Source: Canna indica (taxonomy: Eukaryota; Streptophyta; Magnoliopsida; Zingiberales; Cannaceae). Taken from it: a stretch of DNA of 64,000 nt. The stretch lies in contig CP136890.1 of assembly GCA_034359265.1 (NCBI GenBank), positions 32,158,501 through 32,222,500 on the forward strand. Direction: 5' to 3'. A program made the translations under genes and the position numbers. Below the pieces are notes generated by a model, which saw only the letters and a list, made by a program, of their open reading frames with translations, did not search any database and was not told the DNA's origin. Shown here in pieces: positions 24,124 to 35,221 of this stretch; positions within the stretch are counted from its first letter, which is position 1; every line of letters begins with the position of its first letter.

Positions 24124-25918
24124 TATTACAACTTGCTTGATGGGATAATTGGCCATCAACTTAAATCATAAGCTTGAACTACTGGCCTAATTAAAAATGC
24201 TTAAGCTAAAGTTAATGGTCAGTTATCTTATCAAGCGGATTGTAATAAATGATATTATAGCAGGTTCTAGTCCTAGGCATGGTGCAAAAGTCTATATGAA
24301 AAAAGGCTACCCAGGAGTTAGGGTGGAGTCGCTACTAGGTTAGGCATGGGATGCATCCTAGTTGGGTGTGATTCTGAGCTGCGTTAGAATTGAGTTGAGT
24401 CTTGACAAGAACATCAAGATGTTGGCCCAAAGGTTCAACTTTCACCTCGATCTTAATTTTGATGATAACAAACATGAATATAACTCATTTCTCAAGTTTT
24501 GAGCTCAGGTTGATAGAACGATACGCGTACGAAGTTTGTCGTACGAAGTTTGTCGAAAAAAATCGCATGAAAATGAGTTGCGACGACGTCCTAATAAGTT
24601 ATGACGGCTTCTAAGGACGATTGCATTGGAAGTTAGGTCTAGGATTAGTTTATGATGTAAAAGTCTCCTAAGGCCTCTAAACACTCATTCAGTCATTCCC
24701 ATACTTCTACTTATGCCAAACTTCATTGATCGACCAAAAATGCAAAAAAAAAAAAAAATCAGCCAAAAAGAATCCAAAATTAGTTTCAGGAATGTTATCG
24801 GTTGAAGCCCGGCCGAATGGCCGGTCGACCGACCTGCGACCGACCTTCAACCGAAATTCTCAACAAAACTTTTAAGATCTGTTGAACGGTCATAATTCGA
24901 CCCATACTCTTCACACCTCTATAAAAACTCCTGGTTTCGTGCATTTGAGGTTCCCAACTGTTTATTGAGTCAATCTATGATCCTAAAGTTATTTCAAAGA
25001 GTGATTCAAAGTGCAAACCCTAACTTTCATTCTCAAAGCCTTCAAAACTCTACTAGAAATTAGTGGGTCTAACTCACCCCAAAAGCTAGCTCATGGGGAA
25101 AGGATTGTCCAAACTATTTAAAGGCTATCTTGGCTATATTTTTAACCAATGTGGGACTTTAACACACCCCTCTTATGCCCAAGATTGGATATCTAGAGCG
25201 TGGAGTTTTGCAAGATTGGACACCTGTAGGTGGCACAATATCAACCACAACTTGGCTCTGATACCATGTTAAGAAATTAGTGGGCCTGACTCACCCTAAA
25301 AGCTAGCTCATCGAGAGAGGATTGTCCAAACTATTTAAAGACTATATTGGCCATATTTTTAACCAATGTGGGACTTTAACAACTTCAAGCCTTCAAATCT
25401 GAATCTTCACATCATCTTGAGGCCTTGGAGTAGTAGGAGATTACTTGGAGGAGCTTGCCTGAGTTTGTTTTAATTTATAGCCTCTTTACTTGTATTTTCC
25501 ATTGTTATTTGTTTCACTCAAAGTTGATAAGTGTGATGTAGTGTTACACCTAGGTTTTTTTATATTTGCATCTTGGAAGCATATAACTCAAAGTAGCAAA
25601 AATCGATACTTAGGCTAACTTGAGAAAAATCAGAATTGAATTTAGCGTTTTTAGCCTACACACTATTCAACCCCCCCCCCCCCCCCCCCCTTTTCTAGTG
25701 TGGATATTTTGTTTACACAAGAGACAAAAGTATGTGAGATTATAATACTCCGATTTAGTCCCACGTCATGAGTATATTGAATGTTGCATTAATTTATAAG
25801 GTTTGATAGGTGTGTTATTAGCAGCTTCCACTTAAGCATTTTAATTAGCCAAATGGTTTGGGCTTGTGAAGTTGATGTGTTAGTTATCCCATTAACTGGA
25901 TTGTAACATCGACTGATG
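24124..25918 (+). mobile_element. retroelement-like insertion in gypsy gag (relative of 6544-8236)
   Basis: Begins TATTACAACTTGC and ends GGATTGTAACA, flanked by TTGAC (24119-24123) and TCGAC (25919-25923), a 5-bp TSD with one mismatch. The interior 24252-24419 matches about 7880-8045 (AGTCCTAGGCATGGTG, GGTGGAGTCGCTACTAGGTT), and 25740-25918 matches the short 3' terminal segment 8071-8236. The first 127 bp form an inverted repeat (see findings). It is itself interrupted by 24420-25717. Confidence 0.6.
24420..25717 (+). mobile_element. solo LTR of family 1 with perfect 5-bp TSD
   Basis: Starts TGTTGGCCC and ends TTTACA, flanked on both sides by CAAGA (24415-24419 and 25718-25722). This fixes the boundaries and LTR nature of the family seen at 4541, 5151, 10585, 13256 and 26304. 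It contains a GGTCGACCGACC-type block (24800-24845), a TATA-like CTATAAAAAC (about 24919), a repeated segment (about 25060-25140 and 25265-25380) and a 19-base C run (25672-25690) near the 3' end. Confidence 0.75.
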
Positions 25919-26296
25919 CTTAAGACTTACTTGAGTCTAAGTTGGAGATTCTTCATGATGACACTCGGGAAGCAATTAAGCATCTACAGAAGGAAATTGT
26001 AGAGCTAAGAGTGGCATTCTTGTTGGTAAATCGGGAGATATATTCAAGAGGTGGTAGCGCTCGACATCACGAAGTGCCATAACATCATGTCAAAGCGCTA
26101 GAATCGAAACATCCACTTTAACATGGAGCAATACTTCAAGGTCACTAGAATGGACGAAGATGACATAAAAGTGTGCATTGCAACAATGTACTTGAATTTG
26201 TCCTTTACAAGGATAGAGAAGTTGTAGGCGACACTAGAAGAAGAGAGTATTCTTCAAAAGGGAACAAACCAAGATTTTCGCCTACATGCTTATGTA

Positions 26297-27512
26297 TAGT
26301 GAATGTCTACACTAGAGAGAGGGGGAGTGAATAGTGTGTTACTATAAAACTTAAGCCTAATTCTAGTTTTCTTAATTCGATTCTTTTTATTTCAAGCTAA
26401 ACACGATGATTTAAGCAAGTGCAAAAGCAATATATCAAATAATTAAGAGCAACACACAAAAACAATGTTAACACAAATATTTATAGTAGTTCTGCAACCT
26501 TGCCTAGTCCACTATCTAAGCATCCCAGCTTGGGATTTTAACCCAAATCCACTAACTATAGAGTTTCTTACAATGATGACTTTTACACCGAAAGCTTCTC
26601 CCCGAGGAAACTTCACACCTAACTCTCCCCGAGAGAAACTTGCCACCTAACTCTCCAAGGACTCTCTAAAGTAAATTCACTCTTGTACACCAAACCAATC
26701 ACTCAAACTCAAGACCTAACACTCTAGGTCTTTCACAAGCTTTAGCTGATACAAAATAAAGCACAAATGCACAAGTGAACAGAGTAATAAATCAAACAAC
26801 ATAATACTTAGCTCCAATAGATGCAACCTAGCTCCTCTTGATGCATTGATAATGAATCAATCCGAGCTCAAAGTCAAGATCAAGTAAAAAGAAGCTCAAA
26901 ATAGGATTTTCATTAAGAATGAGTCAAGTAAGACTTGTAGTTTAACAAAGGATGTATCAATATGTTCAAAGAGGTCAAAGGAAGGCTGTTGAGATCTTTA
27001 TATAGGCAAATAATACAAAGAGGCTCGGGTCCAACGACATGCGACAGGTGAAAAATGGCTGTTGGGCTCACTCGTCGATCTTCCATCGAAGTTCGGTCGA
27101 TCGAGGATCAACTGAGCTTCAACCGACCTACACTAAATTTTTCGTGCAATTCTGTCAACTGAGGATATCGATCGACATTCGATCGAAACTCAATTTTCAG
27201 GCTGGTTTTGATTATTCGGGTTTTGGTTCTCGATTTCGAGTTTTGAGTTAGGGTCTCATCATCATCATTACATTTTAAGTATTTATAACACATCTAGAGA
27301 CCCTAATCCTAGACTCTATGTCTTCACACTATTCGAGCATCGATCAACATCCTTTGAGTTCTTTATGATTTTGCGTCGCTCTTACAATCGCAGCATCGTC
27401 CACTACCTGACTTGGAACTTGAAATTATATCTCAATATATATAAACCATCAGTTCCAAATTTGTTATCATCAAAGTTGAGATAAAGATCAAGGTTGAAAA
27501 CCTTAGACCAAC
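26297..27512 (-). repeat. LTR (family 1, copy C)
   Basis: TGTCTACACTAG near 26304 and TTAGACCAACA at about 27502-27512 are the two LTR ends in inverse orientation to 24420-25717. It contains a TATA-like motif on the minus strand near 26997 and a GATCGACC/TCGATCGAC block (27060-27190). The 5-bp flanks do not match, so it may be one LTR of a larger element or a recombinant. Confidence 0.55.
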
Positions 27513-27924
27513 AACTTCTTGTGCGGAGGACCGCACACGTTTGGAAATGCCCACAACTTCTTGTGCAGCCACCATACCCGACGCAGGAACCAAAAAATTG
27601 TGAAACAATAAAACCAAGATATGCTGATCTCACCTACCTCGACGATTCAAGGGGAGAATGTAGCACATGACAGAAGTCAGACACTCAAGACACACATAAA
27701 ACTTGGCGAGCAAACAGACCTCGATACAAACAAAGAACTCGACAGACGAGTGGAAGTCGGCACACTACTAGAACTCGACATAAAGTCCTCAGAGTGCCAA
27801 GCTTAGGGGCCATAGACTAGACTAACTCTTTGGACCAAGCCAGATCAAGACTCAGAAGTGCCAACACTCATGAACCAGACTCGGTTCAAGTCAACTACAA
27901 CCCGGGCCAAGGGCTCCACCCGAC
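27513..27924. other. non-coding retroelement sequence
   Basis: Contains two nearby copies of ACAACTTCTTGTGC (about 27511 and 27551). The part near 27890-27925 resembles the reverse complement of 15410-15500. No gene. Confidence 0.35.
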
Positions 27925-28566
27925 TAGGGATGTCAACGGGGCGGGTTCGGGGCGGATAGTGCCACACCCGCACCCGTTTACTAAACCCATCTCCCATTCC
28001 CGCACCCGCGATGGGTATCCGTCACCTGAACCCTCGCGGGTAATTGATACCCGCGGATATCCGCGGATACCCATTTAATATATGATAAGAATTTTTATTT
28101 TATTATAATAGTATACCACCAATGATTCTCATTTCACCACTATTAATAACTTGATTGAGAAATATTAATCCATAAAATAAACTATGCAACAATTAAATTC
28201 TAAATCATAAAATTATTTTAAGAAATAGTAATAACCATTTATGCAACATTAAATTTAAAATCAAACTACTTTCAACTAAAATTGGATATTGATATCCCTA
28301 AAAATATATTATATTTAGATTTATTTTAAAAGTTTCCATTAGATATTAATATATAAAATTATAAATTTATTTTTTCATATATATTGGCGGGTAGCTGGTA
28401 TCCGCGAGTGTGGATAGTATAGTATCCATACCCGTACTCGTTTATTAAATGGGTAAAAAATTATACCCGTACTCGTACCCGTGGGTATAATATGTTTACC
28501 ATATCCAACCCGTGTCGGGTAAATATTCGCGGGTATCCGCGGGTATGGGTAATATTGCCATCCATA
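27925..28566. mobile_element. non-autonomous hAT-type element, perfect 8-bp TSD
   Basis: Starts TAGGGATGTCAACGGGGCGG and ends with the inverted TATTGCCATCCATA, flanked by identical CACCCGAC (27917-27924 and 28567-28574). The subterminal regions are rich in CGGGTA/TACCCG words, which are also inverted between the ends (27950-28075 and 28385-28560). The core is AT-rich and non-coding. The 8-bp TSD and TAGGGATG terminus fit the hAT superfamily. Confidence 0.8.
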
Positions 28567-28650
28567 CACCCGACCATACAGGACATCCACGTTTTTCGTT
28601 AATTACTAGAGATTCGACAATAATGAGCCCCACATCTCTGGGATAAACAT

Positions 28651-31600
28651 CTATAATACCCAAAATCTTAATAATAGAATTTTATTCTTGAGCAGAGGAT
28701 CATAGACCCTAGTTAGCACGGATTAGCGAGAAGCTTCAGGATTAGACCCAAGTAAGCATTTAATGTAGAAAAAATTATTTTCATTATCTCTATGATTTAG
28801 CATGCTAGGATGATAGAGGGTCTCGAGCGAATTTAACGGTACAATCAGATCTCGAATCGGAGTTAGAACGGATGAGTTATAGGCTGTTTAAGTCGAATAT
28901 CTTAGGTAGGGGTATTCTGGTCATTTGGTCCCAACCAGTGTCTATAAATTAGACCCTGGGGTGTGCGGCCAGGAGTTTTAGTCGTACGCCACCTGAGGCA
29001 AAGGAGAGAGGAGAGAGAGGGCACCGCCGAGGAGGAGGAGCCGTCGAAGTCGAATTTTTGCGAGTTCATCGGTGTCGATCGGGGGAAGATCCTGTGCGTC
29101 TTTTTTTTTCGTTTTCTCTCCATCCGGTGAGTGAATTTAGACCTTCTTTTCTCCAATTTTTTATTCATGTCGTTGTTCTCATGTCTCAGGGTTTTTGTCG
29201 ATTTTTGACGTGTTTTCTCGTATCGGATCGGAAGTCGGATCAGTCATTTCTTAATAGAACCATGTTGCTTACCCCTTTGGAAAAAAATATCCTTATATTC
29301 CTCTTTTTGTGCAGCCTGTCCACGCCGAGAGGCGCTGCCCGGTGAGGCGCCACGGAGGTAGCGGCGCCGGCGTTGCTGGCGGCTCGACCGACCGAGGATG
29401 GGTGACGGTGGCGGGATGGTGTGGAGGAGAGAAGGAAGATGAGTAGATGAAACCTAGATGGGGTGTTATATCCGGAAAAAAAAAAAAAAGGTTGGCAGTG
29501 CCAGGTGGCAGTGAGGGTGAGAATAAGATGAGTGAGGTGTTGTTGAGAGGTTTTAAGAGAGGGAAGCGGTGAGCGAGAGCGGAGGAAGGAGATGCTGCAG
29601 GCGGAGGAGTCGGTGCGCGCGTCGTCGGTGGAGCTCGTCGTCGCCGGAATCGTGGAATCGAGGTAGGAGATCTCATCCTCTCTGTTCTTCATTTCCGTTG
29701 TTATCTCCGCCGATCTAACGACGAAGACAAGGGGAGGTTGTTGTGTCGTACCCTGGGTTGATCGCGTGCGGGCTGCCAAGCGGCCATCCGGGCTTCCGCT
29801 CCGTCGATCGTGGGACTGAGCGAGGCCGAAGGTTGAGGAGGTTGTGGAGTCGCCGATCGGCGATGGGTAGCGGCTGATCGGGAGGAGAAGAGAGGGAGAT
29901 CGGGAGGAGAAGAGAGGGAGATCGGGAGGAGAGAGAGAGAAAGAGAGAGAGAGGGCGTCGGCGTCGGGAGTTGCGGGAGAGGCGACGTCATCGCCGGGGT
30001 GATCGTCGGCGGCGGGAGGGCCGGCCGGCGTGGTTTCGAGCGGAGCAGGGAGGTGGCGTCGGGCGCAAGGGTAAGGGCAGCGTAAGGGGTGGGGGGAGAG
30101 GGAGACGAGTGGGTGGGATATGAATAGTGTTTAGAGAATAGAGTTGTATCATATGAAATTGGATTAATTTATGAATTATTGGGGTATTTTTGTAGTTGAT
30201 CGTAGAATCGTCGGATCGAGTCGAGGTGAATATCAAAGTTGTATATTTTCGCGTGCTGAACGCGATGGTGGTGTCAGATTTCAGATTGGAGATCATTTGG
30301 TGTGATTTTGATATATTTTAGTATTTTGCTGTTGTTTAGTAATTGAATGATATAGTTGTGTTTGAAATTAATTTAGTTGGTGAGCCCCGAGTTGTCGGTT
30401 GAAGTTGAGGTGAATAGCAATCTTGATTTTTTTTGCGTGCTGAACGCGATGGTGGGGTTAGTTTTCCAAGAAAGCATTGTTAGGTTGTTCTTTCAGTTGT
30501 TTAGTGGTTGAGGTTGTCGAGGTGTTTAAATAATAGTAAATTATTAGTCTGAGAATTTAGTCGATTGATTGGTGTGAAATAATTGTGGTTTGGAGAATGA
30601 GTTGAGCATGGGTGTTTGGAGAGTGTGCTGAGTGTGGGTTGAGCCTGCAAGTTTGTTGTTGATTTGTCGTCGGAGATAAATTACGGAAATACCTTTGCTT
30701 CCATTGTTTGCTTTGCTTCCTGAAATTTATTGAACTCCTGTTGCACATTATTGTTAGACATGCCATGTAGAGAAATTGCATGTGTTGCATTTTATTGTTG
30801 CTTATTGGTGTTGTTTACTTGTTGATCATGTTAATTCTTATCCTGTTGATCATGTCATAATCAATTGGAGTTGTTATATTGTTGATCATGATGATATTAT
30901 ATTAGTAGCATGTTGATCATGTCATAATCACTTGGACTTGTTGTTATGTTGTTGATCATGGTGATATACCTTGTTGCACTCTTGGAGTCGAGTTGCATGG
31001 TTGCTGTCGATCTGGAGGCTACGGCCTTAGAGAGGACTTCGGTCCAGGACCATTTTATTGCGGTACCCTCCAGACATGGGTGAGGGTATGGATATTGACT
31101 AGTCACTTTGGGCACCTTCGGGTGTGCGGATGTCGGATACGACGCCCGTTGGGCTACCTGCTTGGTGGGGGTAGTCGTGTCACCGTTGGAGCGGACGGTT
31201 GATGCCACTCTACGGGTGGTAGAGTGTGGGGTTTTTACCCAATGGTCCACACGCTCGATGATTCAGTTGATGTTATTTAGGAGTAGGTGAGGTATATTTG
31301 TTGTGTTCATCGCCTTTGACTGCATCTTAGGCCATGTTGTTATTCATTGTCGAGTTGACACTTGATACTTGTTGATCATATTGTGATTCTCCTACTCAGC
31401 ATTCGCTGATCTCCGTTGTTTTTACTTCAGACTTGCAGGGGTGAGTAGTCGATTTGTAGATCGAGGTGTAGATAGTTCTTAGACAGCTAGTAGTCAGTCG
31501 TAGATGTGGAGCTCTGATGGCGACTGCTTTTATATTTTGGTTTGTTTTGTCGTCTTATAGCTCGGCTTTGATATTGTTATTTTGGAGCTGTAATTTGTAG

Positions 31601-31761
31601 ATTTATTTTATATTTGGATAATTGTATTTGATCTGACTGATGGATTTTAATTGTTGGTTTTTATGTTGTTGTTGTATTTTATGTGATTATTCGTGGCTTT
31701 TCATTCCGCTGCGCGGTGTCCGAGTCATCGTCGCTTCCCGGGCCGGGGGCCGGGGCGCGAC
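28651..31761 (+). repeat. LTR-type region with GC-rich leader
   Basis: Begins near TATAATACCC (a possible degenerate TGTAATACCC start) and ends GGGCCGGGGGCCGGGGCGCGACA. It contains a TATA-like CTATAAATTAGACCCTGGG (about 28950) followed by a GC-rich leader (28980-30100), a direct repeat of about 22 bp (GATCGGGAGGAGAAGAGAGG, 29876-29930) and segments shared in inverse orientation with 11546-13255. Two GCGTGCTGAACGCGATGGTG copies occur (about 30252 and 30436). No coding domains were recognised in the open frames at 29240-29991. Confidence 0.45.
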
Positions 31762-31784
31762 ATGGGGTGATGTAAATGGAGGGC

Positions 31785-32150
31785 TGAGATTGATTTGGGT
31801 GAGATGAAGGGCGGGGATTTGATCCTGTGTTGATGGAGAGCTAAGATTGCATCAGGTTAGATATAAGATTTAGATTGCATCATGTAGATGGAGGACTGTG
31901 ATTGCATCTGGTTAGATGTAAGGTTGTGATTGCATCTGGTTATATGTAAGGTTGTGATTGCATCTGGTTAGATGTAAGGATGTGATTGCATCTCGCTAGA
32001 TGTAAGGCTGTGATTGCATCTGGTTAGATATAAGACTGTAATTGCATCATATAGATAGAGTACTGTGATTGCATCTGGTTAGATGTAAGACTGAGATTGC
32101 ATCATGTTAAATAGAGGGTTGTGCTTGCATCATATGAGATGGAAGGCTGT
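31785..32150 (+). repeat. 28-bp minisatellite
   Basis: Imperfect tandem units of about 28 bp, best in 31890-32030, with core TGTGATTGCATCTGGTTAGA plus TGTAAGGT. Units toward both edges are more diverged. Confidence 0.75.
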
Positions 32151-32855
32151 GATTTGATTATGTTTAGATTTCATTACTGATTTATTGATTGTAACACTGT
32201 TATATTCATTCGTAATAGTGATTTATTAAAAAAAATTAAGGTAATTCTTCTATTATTCTAAATAATTATTTGGAGGCCTTAAAGTTAGCAAAAATATTCA
32301 TGTTATACATGAAATTTCACCTAATTGACGTTCTGGATTCATTGGAGAAGTCTATTTCGCTATCAGACCTCCAGATTTTGAAAGCAGTAGGCGGTCAATG
32401 CCTCGTTTTGCGTGACAAGTTGAAACATCATATTTTGTATGTTTTTATGGTTCAATCTGAGATGATTCACGGATATAATAGTTAATGAGGAGAATCTTAT
32501 CCTAGATTAGTGATTCCTATGACGAGTTATTTTAGTCGGTTGTTCCAGTCCATTAATTTACAATTATAATTCCTTTTTACACTGCTTTCAAGATACACAT
32601 GCTTCTTTTCTCACAATGAATGGGCATGCTATAATTCTATTTCATGATTGTTTATTTATGTTGAGTATTTATGATTTATGAGCATTATTTCTACATATAT
32701 ATCTATGTGTGGTTGTGATGTGTGGCAGGAGGAGGTGGAGGATGAGGTATGCCCTGGACATACCTTTTATTACCTATTGATAGCACACATTATTTATGCT
32801 TATATACCTGCGTGTGTGGTGTTGTGATGTGCTCGTTGCATTTTTTGAAAGCCTC

Positions 32856-33046
32856 GCTGGTGAGGGAAGGGTATGCCTCAAAGAGACAGTGTTGGTCTTA
32901 TTTCGAAAGTCTGGCTGGTGAGAGGAGATCATACCTTAAAGAGACAGTCCGGAGAGCCAACCGGTGAGGGAAATATATGCCCCAAAGAGACGGATCGGAA
33001 GAGCTAGTGCCGGTGAGGGGAGGGCATACCCCAAAGAGATGGCATT
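32856..33046 (+). repeat. four diverged tandem repeats of about 45-55 bp
   Basis: Each unit carries GGTGAGGG(A)AG...TATGCC(C/T)CAAAGAGACGG-like sequence, beginning near 32858, 32919, 32964 and 33012. Confidence 0.65.
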
Positions 33047-35221
33047 AAGCTGGGTGGTAGTTCGGTGGCCACCTGTCTACCTACCCTATGTGGCTATGTG
33101 GGACCGACGGGTCTGGGGAGCATGCATATTATTGAGGTATTGCATTGCATGCATATGATTGAGATGTTGCATTCATCCTATTTTATTGTTGTGGATATGC
33201 TTATACTTATTTATCGATGCGGTCATCATGAGTAGAGTGGTGGATGTGTTACTAATGCTTGTTCCGTCATTTTTAAGGATATTTTATATTTATTGACGGA
33301 TATTCATTTCATGCATAGAATAGTGGATATATTATTGTTGATTTCTCTCGACGTTGTTGTTACATTATATCTGCTATTTATGTTTTTTTTTATGCATGAT
33401 GATTGATTTGGTGGATTGAAGACTGATCTTCTCACTAAGTCCTAGTTGGATTTACCCCTCATTACTATTATTTTGCAACACCTGAGTTAGATCGGAGAAG
33501 TACCGAGGTGTAGTAGCGTAGCTGGTGGCGGCAGGACATCGGGTCTCGTGACATGTTGTGATTGAGGAGGATACCGAGTCCAGTCGTTTCTATTTTTGTT
33601 GAGTCATGTAGACTCGGTTATTTTATTTCTGCATTTTACTTAGTTTGGGGTGTCCTTGTTGGGACTTTAAAGTTTTAAAAATAAATTGAATCTTTAGTAT
33701 TTTTTTTATTAGTGGTTGGGTTTCTTTTAGAATTTGATATTTTTCTTTAAGTTTTAAATATCATAAAATATTTGGGTTCATTACTTATTTGTGCATAGTT
33801 GTTTTAGGGTTAGGCTTCGGGGTACGTGGTGTATCCTGGCCGATCATACCGGATTTGGGGTGTGACAACCTCGACCCATTCCAGGCATATTCATGAGAAA
33901 TTCCGAGCATAATTAATTATAATTGTAATTATTATTATTATCATCATCATCATCATCATCTAATAATGTATAGTTGATTTTCTCCCAAACTAATAAACTA
34001 AAATACTCCAATTTGAAACAAATAACTTAATAAAAATATATGAAACAATTGTACTGAAATAAAATTTGTGCTAAAAGAGAATAATATATATGTAATAATG
34101 TAAACTATAAATAAAAATGAAAGTTCAAAGAAAAAATTCATATATTATTATTTAATAGTTAGTAATATTATATGTATACTTAATTTAATATTATATTAGT
34201 TGTTAAATAAATTCATTCGAGTTGAGTGGCCTTTCATGTGGTTCATAATGGAGAAGTTGGGATTCTGTGGTCGTTGAATAAATTGGATCAAGAAGTATGT
34301 TAGTACTGTTTCCTACTCTACTGTAATTGAAGGGCATATGTGTGGGTTTTTTAGACCATTTCGAGATCTTCGTCAGGGAGATCCTCTATCACCATATCTC
34401 TTTTTGTTTTGTGCGGAGGAACTCACGCAGTTGCTTCATCAAGGAGAGCAAGTCCAGAAGGTGTGTGGGGTGAAACTTAATCACACATGTCCTTCAATCA
34501 CTCGCTTGTTATTTGCTGATGACTCCATTTTGTTTTACAAAGCTAATGAAGCTCACTGTAGGAACTTGCTAGACATTTTGAAAGCATATGAGGACTTTAG
34601 TGGTCAGCATGTTAACTTGTATAAGTCATCAGTTTTCTTCGGTAGAAACACTTCCCAGCAGGTTAGAGAGCATTTAGCAATTCTGTTGTAGGTTCCATAT
34701 GTAGGGGTTCAGAATAAGTACCTTGGACTCCCATCAGTGGTGGGACGATCCAAAAGAGTTGCTTATGATTTTATTAAAGAGAAGATCACTAAGAAGGTCC
34801 ATCATTGGAAGTGTTCTTTGTTATCTCCCGGTGGTCGGGAGGTTCTCATTAAAGCAGTGGATACAATCATCCCTTTGTATTCATTTGGTTGCTTCAAACT
34901 TTCTAACACATTACTTGAGGAGATCCAGAAGTCCATAGTTTCCTTCTAGTGGGGATAGAGAGGGAATGCAAGGAAAATGCACTGGATAGACTGAAATATC
35001 TTGTGCAGAGTTAAATCAAAAGGTGGTTTGGGTTTCAAGGATCTGAAAGCTTTTAATTTGGCGATGCTTGGAAAACAGGTTTGGAGGATTCTTACAAGAA
35101 AGCATTTTTTGGTCCATAAAGTTTTCAAAAACAAGTACTTCCGCACTGTATCACTCATGGAGGCTTCACTTGGGTCAAACCCTTCTTGTGCATGGCAGAG
35201 TCTTTTAGAGGGACGCAAAGT

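Larger units (their letters stand above)
23755..26296 (+). pseudogene. Ty3/gypsy primer-binding site and gag remnant, interrupted
   Basis: TTGGTATCAAAACCAAG at about 23766 looks like a primer-binding site. The gag frame follows from about 23860 (MGALDNLIGWIVSMQSVARR) and resumes after an insertion at about 25919 with DLLESKLEILHDDTREAIKH and then a MEQYFKxTRMDEDD-like motif near 26125-26165, typical of plant gypsy gag. Several stops and frameshifts. The frame is broken by the 24124-25918 insertion and ends at another LTR at about 26300. No protease or RT is visible. Confidence 0.65.
31762..34229. repeat. non-coding retroelement sequence with two tandem arrays
   Basis: 32255-32530 resembles 7595-7830 (AATAATTATTTGGAGGC...), linking this region to the 6544-8236 insertion. 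It ends near GGATTTGGGGTGTGACA (33867), an LTR-like 3' end. 31785-32150 and 32856-33046 are minisatellites (separate entries). 33880-34229 is AT-rich with a short (ATC)n run near 33940. No gene. Confidence 0.4.

Noticed and set aside
29240..29991. overlapping long open frames on the minus strand
   Set aside because: GC-rich and Pro/Ser/Arg-rich without domains, in a retroelement leader shared with 12960-13200; no evidence of a gene.
31785..32150. CRISPR-like direct repeats
   Set aside because: Repeats are contiguous with no unique spacers, in a plant nuclear context; it is a minisatellite.
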